Source: UBA60 sp964587885 (lineage in GTDB: Archaea; Thermoplasmatota; Poseidoniia; Poseidoniales; Poseidoniaceae). From it: a stretch of 56,849 bases of DNA. This document shows positions 25,411 through 32,639 of this stretch, one piece after another. The stretch is from assembly GCA_964587885.1 (NCBI GenBank), contig CAZPME010000013.1, positions 1 through 56,849 of the forward strand, given 5' to 3'. The notes under the pieces were generated by a model. The model worked only from the letters and a program-made list of their open reading frames with translations, was not told the DNA's origin and did not search any database. A program made the position numbers and the translations under genes. Numbering within the stretch: position 1 is the stretch's first letter; every line of letters starts with the position of its first letter.

Positions 25411-26436
25411 CTATCTGCTAGCGAGAGTCAAGTTCTTCCACATATCCTCTGGAACTTCCATCGACAGTCTTAGGCCTCCCATAGCGCCTAAACGTACTGG
25501 ATCGTCTACAGTATGAACTGTTACATCCCCCATATCAGAAAGCCTCCTCTCAACAAGTGACCCTAGTCCCTTGATTCCAGATCCACCACCAGCCAGCACC
25601 ATATGTTCACGGAATGCTGCATGATACTCAGGGTTCGATGAGGAAATCAAGCCCTTTACATTCTCGACAATGGGGTCGACTATAGATTCGCAGGCAGCTT
25701 GAATGCAATCCGTAATATCTAGAGTCATTGCTTTTCCTTCAACTGAAAAATCAACTAATACTGGCTCCTTAGGTGGGTCGCTTGAAACAAATGAATACTG
25801 TTCCTTCCAACGGCGAGCCATGTCCTTGGTAATTTGGGCGCCAGCATACTTCAGTTGAACTTCACGAATCAACTGTTGGTCGACATAGTCGCCAGCATAG
25901 GGCACGTGAACTTGGTCATCATGCTCCGGAATCGTTCCGTAAACACGACAAATATCAGTAGTTCCAGCGCCAATATCAATCACTAAGGTGTGATCAAGCA
26001 TATCAAGTGCATAGGCAACCGCGAAAGGTTCTGAAATAATCATGCAAGCATTTACTGAGCCTGCGGCGGCATCAAAAATTGCAGTCTTGTCAACATAACT
26101 CGCTTCGGCAGGTGCGCCAATCACGGCGACAACGCGTGAGTAATCTTCCGGGTCAGCAAGACCGATGATATGGGTGATAAAATGTGCAATATGCTTTTTA
26201 TCGTCAGCATTATCCTTAATCACACCATGTTCTAGAGGGCGGAATAAGTTAAGTGCGAGGCGATTTTTCAATGCTTCTTCACCAAACAATACGTCGCGAG
26301 CGAGGAAATTTCTAGCCACTATATCTTTAGGAGTTCCAATAACAGTCAACACTTCTTGTTCTTCATTTGCGCTAGAAACCATTACGCTTCGAAAGGTTCC
26401 TAGGTCTACTCCGATATACAGTACGTCATCCGCCAT
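25411..26436 (-). CDS. MamK/MreB-like actin-family ATPase
   Basis: 341-residue actin-fold protein. Phosphate-1 loop GVDLGTFRSVM (Asp11); KDIVARNFLARDVLFGEEAL and RPLEHGVIK match the word order of bacterial MamK as I recall it; VIGAPAEAS follows; catalytic SEPF (Glu136) and phosphate-2 loop VIDIGAGTTDI (Asp154) correspond to MamK Glu143 and Asp161; the adenosine motif is LAGGGSGIKGL. It is shorter than Hsp70, has no ParM/Alp features and differs from crenactin. It probably forms filaments for positioning or cell shape; there are no magnetosome genes here. The 5' region has CATAAGG at about -35 and an inverted repeat next to the ATG. Confidence 0.85.
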   Translation of the reverse strand: MADDVLYIGVDLGTFRSVMVSSANEEQEVLTVIGTPKDIVARNFLARDVLFGEEALKNRLALNLFRPLEHGVIKDNADDKKHIAHFITHIIGLADPEDYSRVVAVIGAPAEASYVDKTAIFDAAAGSVNACMIISEPFAVAYALDMLDHTLVIDIGAGTTDICRVYGTIPEHDDQVHVPYAGDYVDQQLIREVQLKYAGAQITKDMARRWKEQYSFVSSDPPKEPVLVDFSVEGKAMTLDITDCIQAACESIVDPIVENVKGLISSSNPEYHAAFREHMVLAGGGSGIKGLGSLVERRLSDMGDVTVHTVDDPVRLGAMGGLRLSMEVPEDMWKNLTLASR

Positions 26437-26440
26437 AGTT

Positions 26441-26458
26441 CTCGCCGGTTACAGCGAG
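26441..26458. repeat. Inverted repeat at the start of the MamK-like gene
   Basis: CTCGC, 8-nt loop, GCGAG, ending 4 nt upstream of the ATG (26436, minus strand). It sits where the transcript would begin if CATAAGG (~26468-26475, minus strand) is the TATA box. It could be an operator or a hairpin masking the start. Confidence 0.35.
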
Positions 26459-26560
26459 CCTGAACCGCCTTATGAATAATCTCCCCTTAAATTGAGAAAT
26501 ACACGCATGGGATAGCCTGAATATTGGTGTAAAAGTCCCAATCAAATGGAGATGTATTCT

Positions 26561-27562
26561 CTACAACCATTCTTCACAGGGTTGGCAATACCACGCGGCA
26601 TACTCAGGATATAATTCACCCATTTCCCCACAACTCGGACACTCTTTGAGGGCCTTGTCGCCAAAGTGATCCATGATAATTCGGACATGCTTAGCATCAT
26701 CAATACCCAATTGCTGCCGCATTGCCCACAATAATTGGTCTTCGCTTGGAGATATTATTCCATCCTCAAGAACTATTTCTACCGCAACTTTGTAATCTTC
26801 AAGTGAATTTGCTTGACGGTAATCAAGAGATACTCCTCCCTTTTCGTATATGATATCAGTTCCACCAGGGTCATCGACGAATAGTACTAGAGAAGCAGCA
26901 CTCAGTTCAGCCGAACGTAATTCAAAAGAGATCGTCTCGCCTTCATTGTGCGCATAAACTAATTGCGAGTGGCGATTTATCACACTAGCAATACTTCGAG
27001 CAGTATCTTCGGCGCTTCGCCCCCTTTTCCAACCAGTCTCACTTGCTTCATCAAAAACATAGAATTCAGTGCCGATTCCAGGGTATTCCAAGCGTATTTC
27101 CTCACCCCCATCAAAATCATTAGCTACTAGTGTCATTGATGCGACAGTTGTCTCAACCAAATTATCTTCATCGTCGAAAGAAATCGTGAGGGGTTTTCTT
27201 TCTTCTGAAGCCGCATTATAGTGGCCTTGCATCCCAGTCATCCATTTATCCTGTAAGCGGGATAAACTTTCTTCTTGCTTTGATGAGAGATTCTTATCGA
27301 TACCCAAGATATCTTTGAGTTCACCACCTTCCATTTCACTTTTAAATTCATTAATTAATTCTTCATCGCGCCGGTAAGTAGGCGGGGGTTTACGTTCTTG
27401 TGCAGGAGCATTCGGATCTTTCCATTCATAATTACAACGCAGGCACATTATAAATCCAGCAATTGTGGAATCGCCGGATTCACCACCACAACGGGGGCAA
27501 TCTCCTTCTTCACTTATTGTTAGATTCTCAAATGCTTCCTTTCGACCTTTACGAACAGCCAT
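26561..27562 (-). CDS. Unknown protein flanked by two zinc ribbons, TerB-like segment
   Basis: 333 residues from ATG 27562 (MAVRKGRKEAFENLT); an upstream GTG/ATG would overlap the thiolase gene. The N-terminal ribbon has CPRCGG and CLRCNYEW (about 22-47). The middle (~100-240) is beta-rich and unrecognised. Around 245-290, EDGIISPSEDQLLWAMRQQLGI looks like a TerB-type acidic helical motif. The C-terminus is a second ribbon, CPSCGEMG...YCQPCEEWL. It follows the thiolase gene by 37 nt and precedes the MamK-like gene by 124 nt on the same strand. Function unknown; a tellurite link would be over-reading. Confidence 0.7.
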   Translation of the reverse strand: MAVRKGRKEAFENLTISEEGDCPRCGGESGDSTIAGFIMCLRCNYEWKDPNAPAQERKPPPTYRRDEELINEFKSEMEGGELKDILGIDKNLSSKQEESLSRLQDKWMTGMQGHYNAASEERKPLTISFDDEDNLVETTVASMTLVANDFDGGEEIRLEYPGIGTEFYVFDEASETGWKRGRSAEDTARSIASVINRHSQLVYAHNEGETISFELRSAELSAASLVLFVDDPGGTDIIYEKGGVSLDYRQANSLEDYKVAVEIVLEDGIISPSEDQLLWAMRQQLGIDDAKHVRIIMDHFGDKALKECPSCGEMGELYPEYAAWYCQPCEEWL

Positions 27563-27599
27563 GCTTCGCTTATTGGGGCTCTCATCAAGAAGGTTTTGA

Positions 27600-28736
27600 C
27601 TACGACCTGCGCAGAATTGTAGCAATACCCATTCCCCCGCCAATACACATTGATGCTAGAGCATATTCGCCATTGGTGCGAGAAAGTAATTGCGCGGCTT
27701 TACCAAGTATTCTTGCACCACTAGCACCTAGGGGGTGGCCGATTGCTAGAGCCCCACCATCTATATTCAGACGCTCATCATCAGAAGAAATAGACAAATC
27801 ATTTAGAACGGCGATTGATTGGGAAGAAAATGCCTCATTTAGTTCGATAACATCCATTTCATCAATACTCAGTCCAGCTCGTGCAAGTGCCTTATTGGTC
27901 GCAGAAACAGGTCCAATTCCCATAATTTCCGGTGGTACTCCAGTGACTGCTGTAGAGACGATTTCGGCCATTGCGTTCAGACTATGTTCGGCGACATAAT
28001 TATCTGAGCATATCAAATTGCAAGCCGCGCCATCTGTCAAAGGTGAAGATGTAGCCGCAGTAACAGAACCTGACTCGATAAAGGCTGGAGATAATGATGC
28101 CATCTTTTCCATTGTTGTTGTTCGCATACAACCATCAATAGATACCAAACCACCGGCAGCCTCAATTGGAACAATTTCACTGCTTAAGAATCCACCGTCA
28201 CGTGCAGCAATCGCCTTCCTGTGACTGTGAAATGCGAACTCTTCTTGCTCCTGGCGAGAAATATTATGTTGATTGGCCAAATTTTCTGCCGTTATCCCCA
28301 TAGCAATGTATGCATCGGGGAAATCAGCCTCTATTTGTGGGTGGAGGTCACGGTTCCACCCGCCACGTTTCACTAATGACATTGATTCGACTCCTGCGCA
28401 TAGAAAAACTTCTCCTGCGCCCATCATTATCGAACCAGAAGCGGTATGCGCAACCTGCATTGATGACCCACAAAGACGGTTTGTTGTCATCCCGGGTACT
28501 TCATTGGGTAATCCGGCCAAATATGTGACAATTCGTCCCAAATTGAGTCCTTGAACACCCTCTGGGTAAGCACATCCAAGCATCAAATCTTCAATATCTG
28601 AAGTTGGAAAATCATTGCGTAATAGGATTTCTGATACAATAGTGGCGGCCATATTTTCTGGCCTTACATCAGCTAATTCGCCTCTGTGAGCGCGGTGGAA
28701 TGAGGTGCGCGCATAGTCACAAATTACCGCCTTCAT
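27600..28736 (-). CDS. Thiolase (acetyl-CoA C-acyltransferase/acetyltransferase)
   Basis: 378 residues from ATG 28736 (MKAVICDYARTSF); longer starts add unrelated sequence. Catalytic nucleophile Cys89 in NRLCGSSMQVA; ELNEAFSSQ; His in GHPLGASGAR and second Cys in SMCIGGGMG complete the thiolase triad. The TIGR-style FadA/PcaF layout fits a beta-oxidation or degradative thiolase more than the archaeal HMG-CoA-linked thiolase, which lacks part of these motifs. Beta-oxidation of lipids is plausible for marine heterotrophs; substrate length cannot be read. A GAGAG/CTCTC inverted repeat lies 8 nt before the ATG. Confidence 0.9.
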   Translation of the reverse strand: MKAVICDYARTSFHRAHRGELADVRPENMAATIVSEILLRNDFPTSDIEDLMLGCAYPEGVQGLNLGRIVTYLAGLPNEVPGMTTNRLCGSSMQVAHTASGSIMMGAGEVFLCAGVESMSLVKRGGWNRDLHPQIEADFPDAYIAMGITAENLANQHNISRQEQEEFAFHSHRKAIAARDGGFLSSEIVPIEAAGGLVSIDGCMRTTTMEKMASLSPAFIESGSVTAATSSPLTDGAACNLICSDNYVAEHSLNAMAEIVSTAVTGVPPEIMGIGPVSATNKALARAGLSIDEMDVIELNEAFSSQSIAVLNDLSISSDDERLNIDGGALAIGHPLGASGARILGKAAQLLSRTNGEYALASMCIGGGMGIATILRRS

Positions 28737-28744
28737 GTATCGTC

Positions 28745-28760
28745 GAGAGCGGATACTCTC
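28745..28760. repeat. Inverted repeat in the thiolase/kptA divergent region
   Basis: GAGAG, 6-nt spacer, CTCTC, centred ~16 nt upstream of the thiolase ATG. Possible operator; no TATA box is obvious for the thiolase gene. Confidence 0.35.
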
Positions 28761-28837
28761 ATCATCCTTACCATGAGGTGACAACGCTTGGCAATAGAAC
28801 GGGTTATGAAGGAGGGGCATTACGGCGGCTTGATAAC

Positions 28838-29542
28838 ATGTTAAGGGAATGCAAGACTCACAAATTTTTCAATGGACTAAACTGCCCAGTATGCAACGAA
28901 GAAGGTAAATTCATAATGAGTGATCGTGAAATATCGGGCCTCGGCCGACTTCTAGCAGGTGTGCTAAGGCATTTCCCTGAAAAATTCAACCTAGAGATGG
29001 ACATCAATGGTTGGATAAATATTCGGGCAATGACAGATTCATTCAAGGAGCAACGACACTACTACCATTGGTTGCGCCCATGGCATTTCAAAGCCATAGC
29101 CGAATGTGACGGCAAAGGACGCTTCCAAATCGAAGGAGATATGATTAGAGCCACCTATGCGCATTCAGTTGAAATTGAATTAGATCATCCAACTGACGAA
29201 ATACCTGAAGCGCTCTACTGGCCTTGTAACCCAGATGAGTTGACTAATCATCTTGAATTAGGCCTAAAATCTACTGAGAAGCAAAATTATGTCCATTTAT
29301 CTAAGAGTATTCGCAATGCAATGGAAGCTGGTCACGTGCACAATCCCCGCCCGGCGGTTCTAGAGATTGATACAACTAGAGCCATTGCCGACGGGCACAC
29401 AATTTACCGAGCTGGAACTACAGTTTTTCTAACCGAAGAAGTTCCGCCAACCTACCTTGATTCCATACCGAGTGATGACCCTATAGTCGAAGAAATTGTC
29501 AGCGAGTGGGAGCAGGAAGAAGCAAAGCAAGAAGAAGAATGA
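28838..29542 (+). CDS. kptA: RNA 2'-phosphotransferase Tpt1/KptA with N-terminal zinc finger
   Basis: NAD+-dependent enzyme family that removes a 2'-phosphate from RNA, in eukaryotes after tRNA ligation. 234 residues from ATG 28838. An N-terminal zinc finger (Cys5, His8, Cys16, Cys19; CKTHKFFNGLNCPVC) precedes the catalytic domain, as in some archaeal KptA proteins. The start of the RHRR tetrad is Arg44-His45 in GVLRHFPEKF, then DINGWINI, and IRATYAHSV at ~103-111. The C-terminal ~25 residues are acidic. No RNA ligase is next to it, so the source of the 2'-phosphate is open. Divergent from thiolase. Confidence 0.88.
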   Translation: MLRECKTHKFFNGLNCPVCNEEGKFIMSDREISGLGRLLAGVLRHFPEKFNLEMDINGWINIRAMTDSFKEQRHYYHWLRPWHFKAIAECDGKGRFQIEGDMIRATYAHSVEIELDHPTDEIPEALYWPCNPDELTNHLELGLKSTEKQNYVHLSKSIRNAMEAGHVHNPRPAVLEIDTTRAIADGHTIYRAGTTVFLTEEVPPTYLDSIPSDDPIVEEIVSEWEQEEAKQEEE

Positions 29543-29544
29543 AA

Positions 29545-29877
29545 CTAGAGAGTAGTTCCACAAGACGGGCAGAAGTCGAGATCTTCTTCCAGTCGAGCTG
29601 CGCACTTTTCGCAGTTCTTTGTTCCGCCTTCTGTATTCACCTTAGTAGTAGGCTTTTCCGCTTTTTGAATTAGTCTAACTGCCTCGGAAATTTTCAATGG
29701 GTCTATTCCGGCATCATCAAGCATTGAATGTCGTTGTTGAAATGACAACGCTTCTTGGATTGTAATCTCAATTTGCAATTGTCGTTTAGTACGTTCTTTA
29801 CTATCTAAGATATCTTCAGCCTTATCCAATTCAACTTGAAGATGGCGAATCAATTCATCGACTGTAGGCTCGGCCAT
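29545..29877 (-). CDS. Small coiled-coil protein with C-terminal zinc ribbon
   Basis: 110 residues from ATG 29877 (MAEPTVDELIRHLQVEL). The first ~70 residues are helical and charged. A zinc ribbon closes the protein: CEKCAARLEEDLDFCPSCGTTL, i.e. CxxC-x12-CxxC. It belongs to the common zinc-ribbon adaptor type with no specific function assigned. It converges on kptA with 2 nt between stops and is divergent from isopentenyl phosphate kinase. Confidence 0.75.
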   Translation of the reverse strand: MAEPTVDELIRHLQVELDKAEDILDSKERTKRQLQIEITIQEALSFQQRHSMLDDAGIDPLKISEAVRLIQKAEKPTTKVNTEGGTKNCEKCAARLEEDLDFCPSCGTTL

Positions 29878-29953
29878 GACCTCGCTATCGCGACGGTATA
29901 TTTCACCGACTCTCTGCGTTGGGTTGAAAGTCGCAAGCCTTGACGGGGTAATT

Positions 29954-30778
29954 GTGGGTGCTAAATTGTCTTCAAATCCGAGGGTTGTAATCAAACTCGG
30001 TGGCGGTCTTATCACTGATAAATCGCAATTGTGCAATCCTAATAATGGTGCGATAGCAGAAGTTTGCTCTGCCATCTCTGAAATAATCAAGCAAGGAGTT
30101 CAGCCGATAGTAGTTCATGGCGCCGGTTCATTCGGGCACCTAAGGGCAAAGGCTTGGCAATTACATCTAGGACGTAACGACAACGTTTCACCGATTGATA
30201 ATTTGACTTCACAAGATGAGGCGATTGCCGCTGTTCGTAATGATATGTCGGATTTGAATTCCTTATTGGTTGAGGAATTAAATTCCCTTGGAATTGCTAC
30301 AAGAGTCTACCCCCCGCGTGAGTGGGCAAATGGGTACGGGCACGACTTTATCGGAGACGTAAGTGTTTTTTCTTCGGTTATTGATGGAGTGGTGCCAATC
30401 ACCTTCGGAGATGTCGTCGATTGTCCACCACCGGAAGATTTTGGGGTTTTATCTGGTGATGATTTAGTATATCGCATCGGTACCGAAATACCCAATGTTG
30501 AACGGGTAATTTTTGCTATGGGAGATGTTGATGGCTTACTTTCCGAACCACCTAATTCTGGCGATTCACGCTTATTAGAAACGTGGTCTACCAACGATAC
30601 ATTCTCAGGCACCCACATTGCAGATAAAGATGTAACTGGTGGGATTTTTCTAAAATCAGAGCGAGGTGCACAGATATTATCGAAGGGAGTGGCAGTTATT
30701 TTCATACGTGGTTTGAAAGATAGGATCGTTGCTGCAGCACTAGGGCAACCTTGCATTGGCACTATTCTTGTGAATTAA
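29954..30778 (+). CDS. ipk: Isopentenyl phosphate kinase
   Basis: Amino-acid-kinase-fold enzyme that phosphorylates isopentenyl phosphate to IPP, the last step of the archaeal alternative mevalonate routes. About 274 residues from GTG 29954. Signatures: VVIKLGGGLITDK, VVHGAGSFGHLRAKAW with the catalytic/substrate His after GAGSFG, GDVV followed by GVLSGDDLVYRIG, AMGDVDGLL, and DVTGGIFLKSE. The start is uncertain: ATG 29876 would run through the promoter and overlap the divergent gene start by 2 nt; a TATATTT at ~29896-29902 supports a later start. Functionally linked to the IDI-GGPPS gene 100 nt downstream. Confidence 0.9.
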   Translation: MGAKLSSNPRVVIKLGGGLITDKSQLCNPNNGAIAEVCSAISEIIKQGVQPIVVHGAGSFGHLRAKAWQLHLGRNDNVSPIDNLTSQDEAIAAVRNDMSDLNSLLVEELNSLGIATRVYPPREWANGYGHDFIGDVSVFSSVIDGVVPITFGDVVDCPPPEDFGVLSGDDLVYRIGTEIPNVERVIFAMGDVDGLLSEPPNSGDSRLLETWSTNDTFSGTHIADKDVTGGIFLKSERGAQILSKGVAVIFIRGLKDRIVAAALGQPCIGTILVN

Positions 30779-30817
30779 CCATGCATGATTGCAATATTCA
30801 TGGCTCGCCATTTTGCT

Positions 30818-30829
30818 GTTATATTATCA
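30818..30829 (+). promoter_or_regulatory. TATA-like box of the IDI-GGPPS gene
   Basis: GTTATATTATC, ~58 nt before ATG 30880. Predicted start near 30850; the leader carries GAGG 7 nt before the ATG. Confidence 0.5.
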
Positions 30830-30879
30830 CTTAGGCATAGTCATATGCTGCAACCTTTTGGAAAGACTGAGGCAGTGTT

Positions 30880-32637
30880 ATGGATGGCGAGTCAGAATCA
30901 ATTTCTGCCCCAAATAATGTGTCTGCAACAAAAGCATTAATCGCTGAGGGATTTGATGAATCACAAGCGGCAATGATGGGAGAGCAGGTGATTTTAGTAG
31001 ATGAAAATGATATGCCAATTGGCTCAGCCTCTAAATTGGATACTCATCGAGGCGAAGGAATGCTGCATCGAGCCTTTTCGGTTCTGTTATTCGACCAAAA
31101 TGGCCGTTTACTGTTGCAGAGACGTGCATTGGATAAAATCACATTCCCCGGAATTTGGGCGAATTCTTGTTGTTCGCATCCACTCCATATCGAATCTGAG
31201 ATGATAGAAAAGGGTGATTTAGGAGTCATCAATGCGGCGATCCGAAAGTTGGATCAAGAATTAGGAATCAAGCCATCTCAAGTAGAAAAAACGGCATTCT
31301 GGCCAGTCGGAAGGTTTCGGTACCTCGCCCGAATGAATGAGGAGTGGGTTGAGCACGAATTAGATCACGTTCTTGCGATTCAAGCTCAGGTTGATTTGAA
31401 AATTAATCTTAATGAAGTCCATGAAATCGCTTGGGTAAGTAAAAATGAATTTGAAGGCTGGTGCAAACTTACTCGCCAGCGCGGTGAAACAATAGCGCCT
31501 TGGTTTGAGGCTATTACGGAGACTTTTCTCGAGAGGTGTTGGCCTGAATCAGCAACCGATGGTATCTTTGACCCCGTTATTTACCAACTCGGTGACGTGA
31601 GCCACATGCTGGAGGTCGGGGTGAGTGATGCAGAGGTCGACGATGGTGGTTTACTTGGAACCGTTTCTCGTCACAAGGGCGAGGTTGAAACTCGAATTAT
31701 TCGCGCCTTGAGCCGGAGCGATGAAGATATTCTAAACCGAGCAATGATGCACTTAATTGAAGGTGGTGGTAAACGTCTACGGGCGACCTTGCCAGCGATA
31801 GTCGCTGAAGCGGTTGGTAACTTGCACCATGGTTTGTACGATATTGGTGCGGCAATTGAAATCATTCACAATTTCACTTTGGTTCATGACGACATTATGG
31901 ATGACGACGAGATTCGACGCGGACGACCTGCTGTTCACGTAGAATACGACGGACCTACTGCTATCAATGCAGGCGATGCAATGCTTGCAGTTGGGTTTGA
32001 AGTACTAGCAATGAGTCAAGATATTGACCAATCATATTTGCGTGACCTCGTTCTTACACTCAGTTCCATGGTTCGCCGGGTTGCAGAAGGGCAACAGCGT
32101 GATATCGGTTTCGAAACACGTGATGACGAAGTTACTGAATTAGAGTATCTAGAGATGATTCAAGGTAAAACCGCGGTGATGTTTGAGACTTGTGGTCGAG
32201 TAGGAGCGTTGCTCTCAGGAGCCAATAATACAATTGTAGACCTAATGACAGAATGGGGATTGGCATTAGGAATGTGTTTTCAATTAATGGATGATTTAAT
32301 CGATGTGTGTTCGGATTCAGAAACTCTTGGCAAACCGGCGGGTAGCGACGTCGCCCAAGGTAAGCGTACTCTTATGGTAATTCATGCCCTAAACCAGCCA
32401 GAACAACCGGCCAAAAGTGAATTATTGGCTGCTTTAGGGAAGGGAGATTTAGCCGACGAGGAAATGATCAAAACTGCAATTTCTGCTTTATCCAAATTGG
32501 GATCGATTTCCCATGCTCGCTCTTTAGCAGAACAATATCACGCTAAAGCTCATGCTTGTCTCGACCAACTTGAGCAAACAGTAGGCATTCAAGCACTACG
32601 CGAATTGACCGATTTCCAGCTCATGAGAATGAGTTGA
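30880..32637 (+). CDS. Fused type I IPP isomerase - geranylgeranyl diphosphate synthase
   Basis: 585 residues with two isoprenoid enzymes in one chain. Residues ~33-215 are a Nudix-type (type I) IPP isomerase: ANSCCSHPL with the catalytic Cys at 97/98, Nudix helix AAIRKLDQELGI, and WVEHELDHVL with catalytic Glu160. A linker (~220-262) follows. Residues ~262-585 are an E-isoprenyl diphosphate synthase: GGGKRLR (295-301), first Asp-rich motif HDDIMD (Asp337, 338, 341) and second DDLID (471-475). Phe332, five residues before the first motif, matches C20-forming archaeal GGPP synthases. One protein would convert IPP to DMAPP and on to GGPP for ether lipids. Lies downstream of isopentenyl phosphate kinase. 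Confidence 0.93.
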   Translation: MDGESESISAPNNVSATKALIAEGFDESQAAMMGEQVILVDENDMPIGSASKLDTHRGEGMLHRAFSVLLFDQNGRLLLQRRALDKITFPGIWANSCCSHPLHIESEMIEKGDLGVINAAIRKLDQELGIKPSQVEKTAFWPVGRFRYLARMNEEWVEHELDHVLAIQAQVDLKINLNEVHEIAWVSKNEFEGWCKLTRQRGETIAPWFEAITETFLERCWPESATDGIFDPVIYQLGDVSHMLEVGVSDAEVDDGGLLGTVSRHKGEVETRIIRALSRSDEDILNRAMMHLIEGGGKRLRATLPAIVAEAVGNLHHGLYDIGAAIEIIHNFTLVHDDIMDDDEIRRGRPAVHVEYDGPTAINAGDAMLAVGFEVLAMSQDIDQSYLRDLVLTLSSMVRRVAEGQQRDIGFETRDDEVTELEYLEMIQGKTAVMFETCGRVGALLSGANNTIVDLMTEWGLALGMCFQLMDDLIDVCSDSETLGKPAGSDVAQGKRTLMVIHALNQPEQPAKSELLAALGKGDLADEEMIKTAISALSKLGSISHARSLAEQYHAKAHACLDQLEQTVGIQALRELTDFQLMRMS

Positions 32638-32639
32638 AT

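Noticed and set aside
26437..26560. Possible tRNA or small RNA in the 124-bp gap
   Set aside because: GGTTCAGGCTC on the minus strand loosely resembles a T-loop, but no acceptor stem or A-box can be drawn. It is better read as promoter plus inverted repeat of the MamK-like gene.
27563..27643. Longer start of the two-zinc-ribbon protein overlapping thiolase
   Set aside because: Would overlap the thiolase 3' end by 44 bp and add no domain; ATG 27562 is cleaner.
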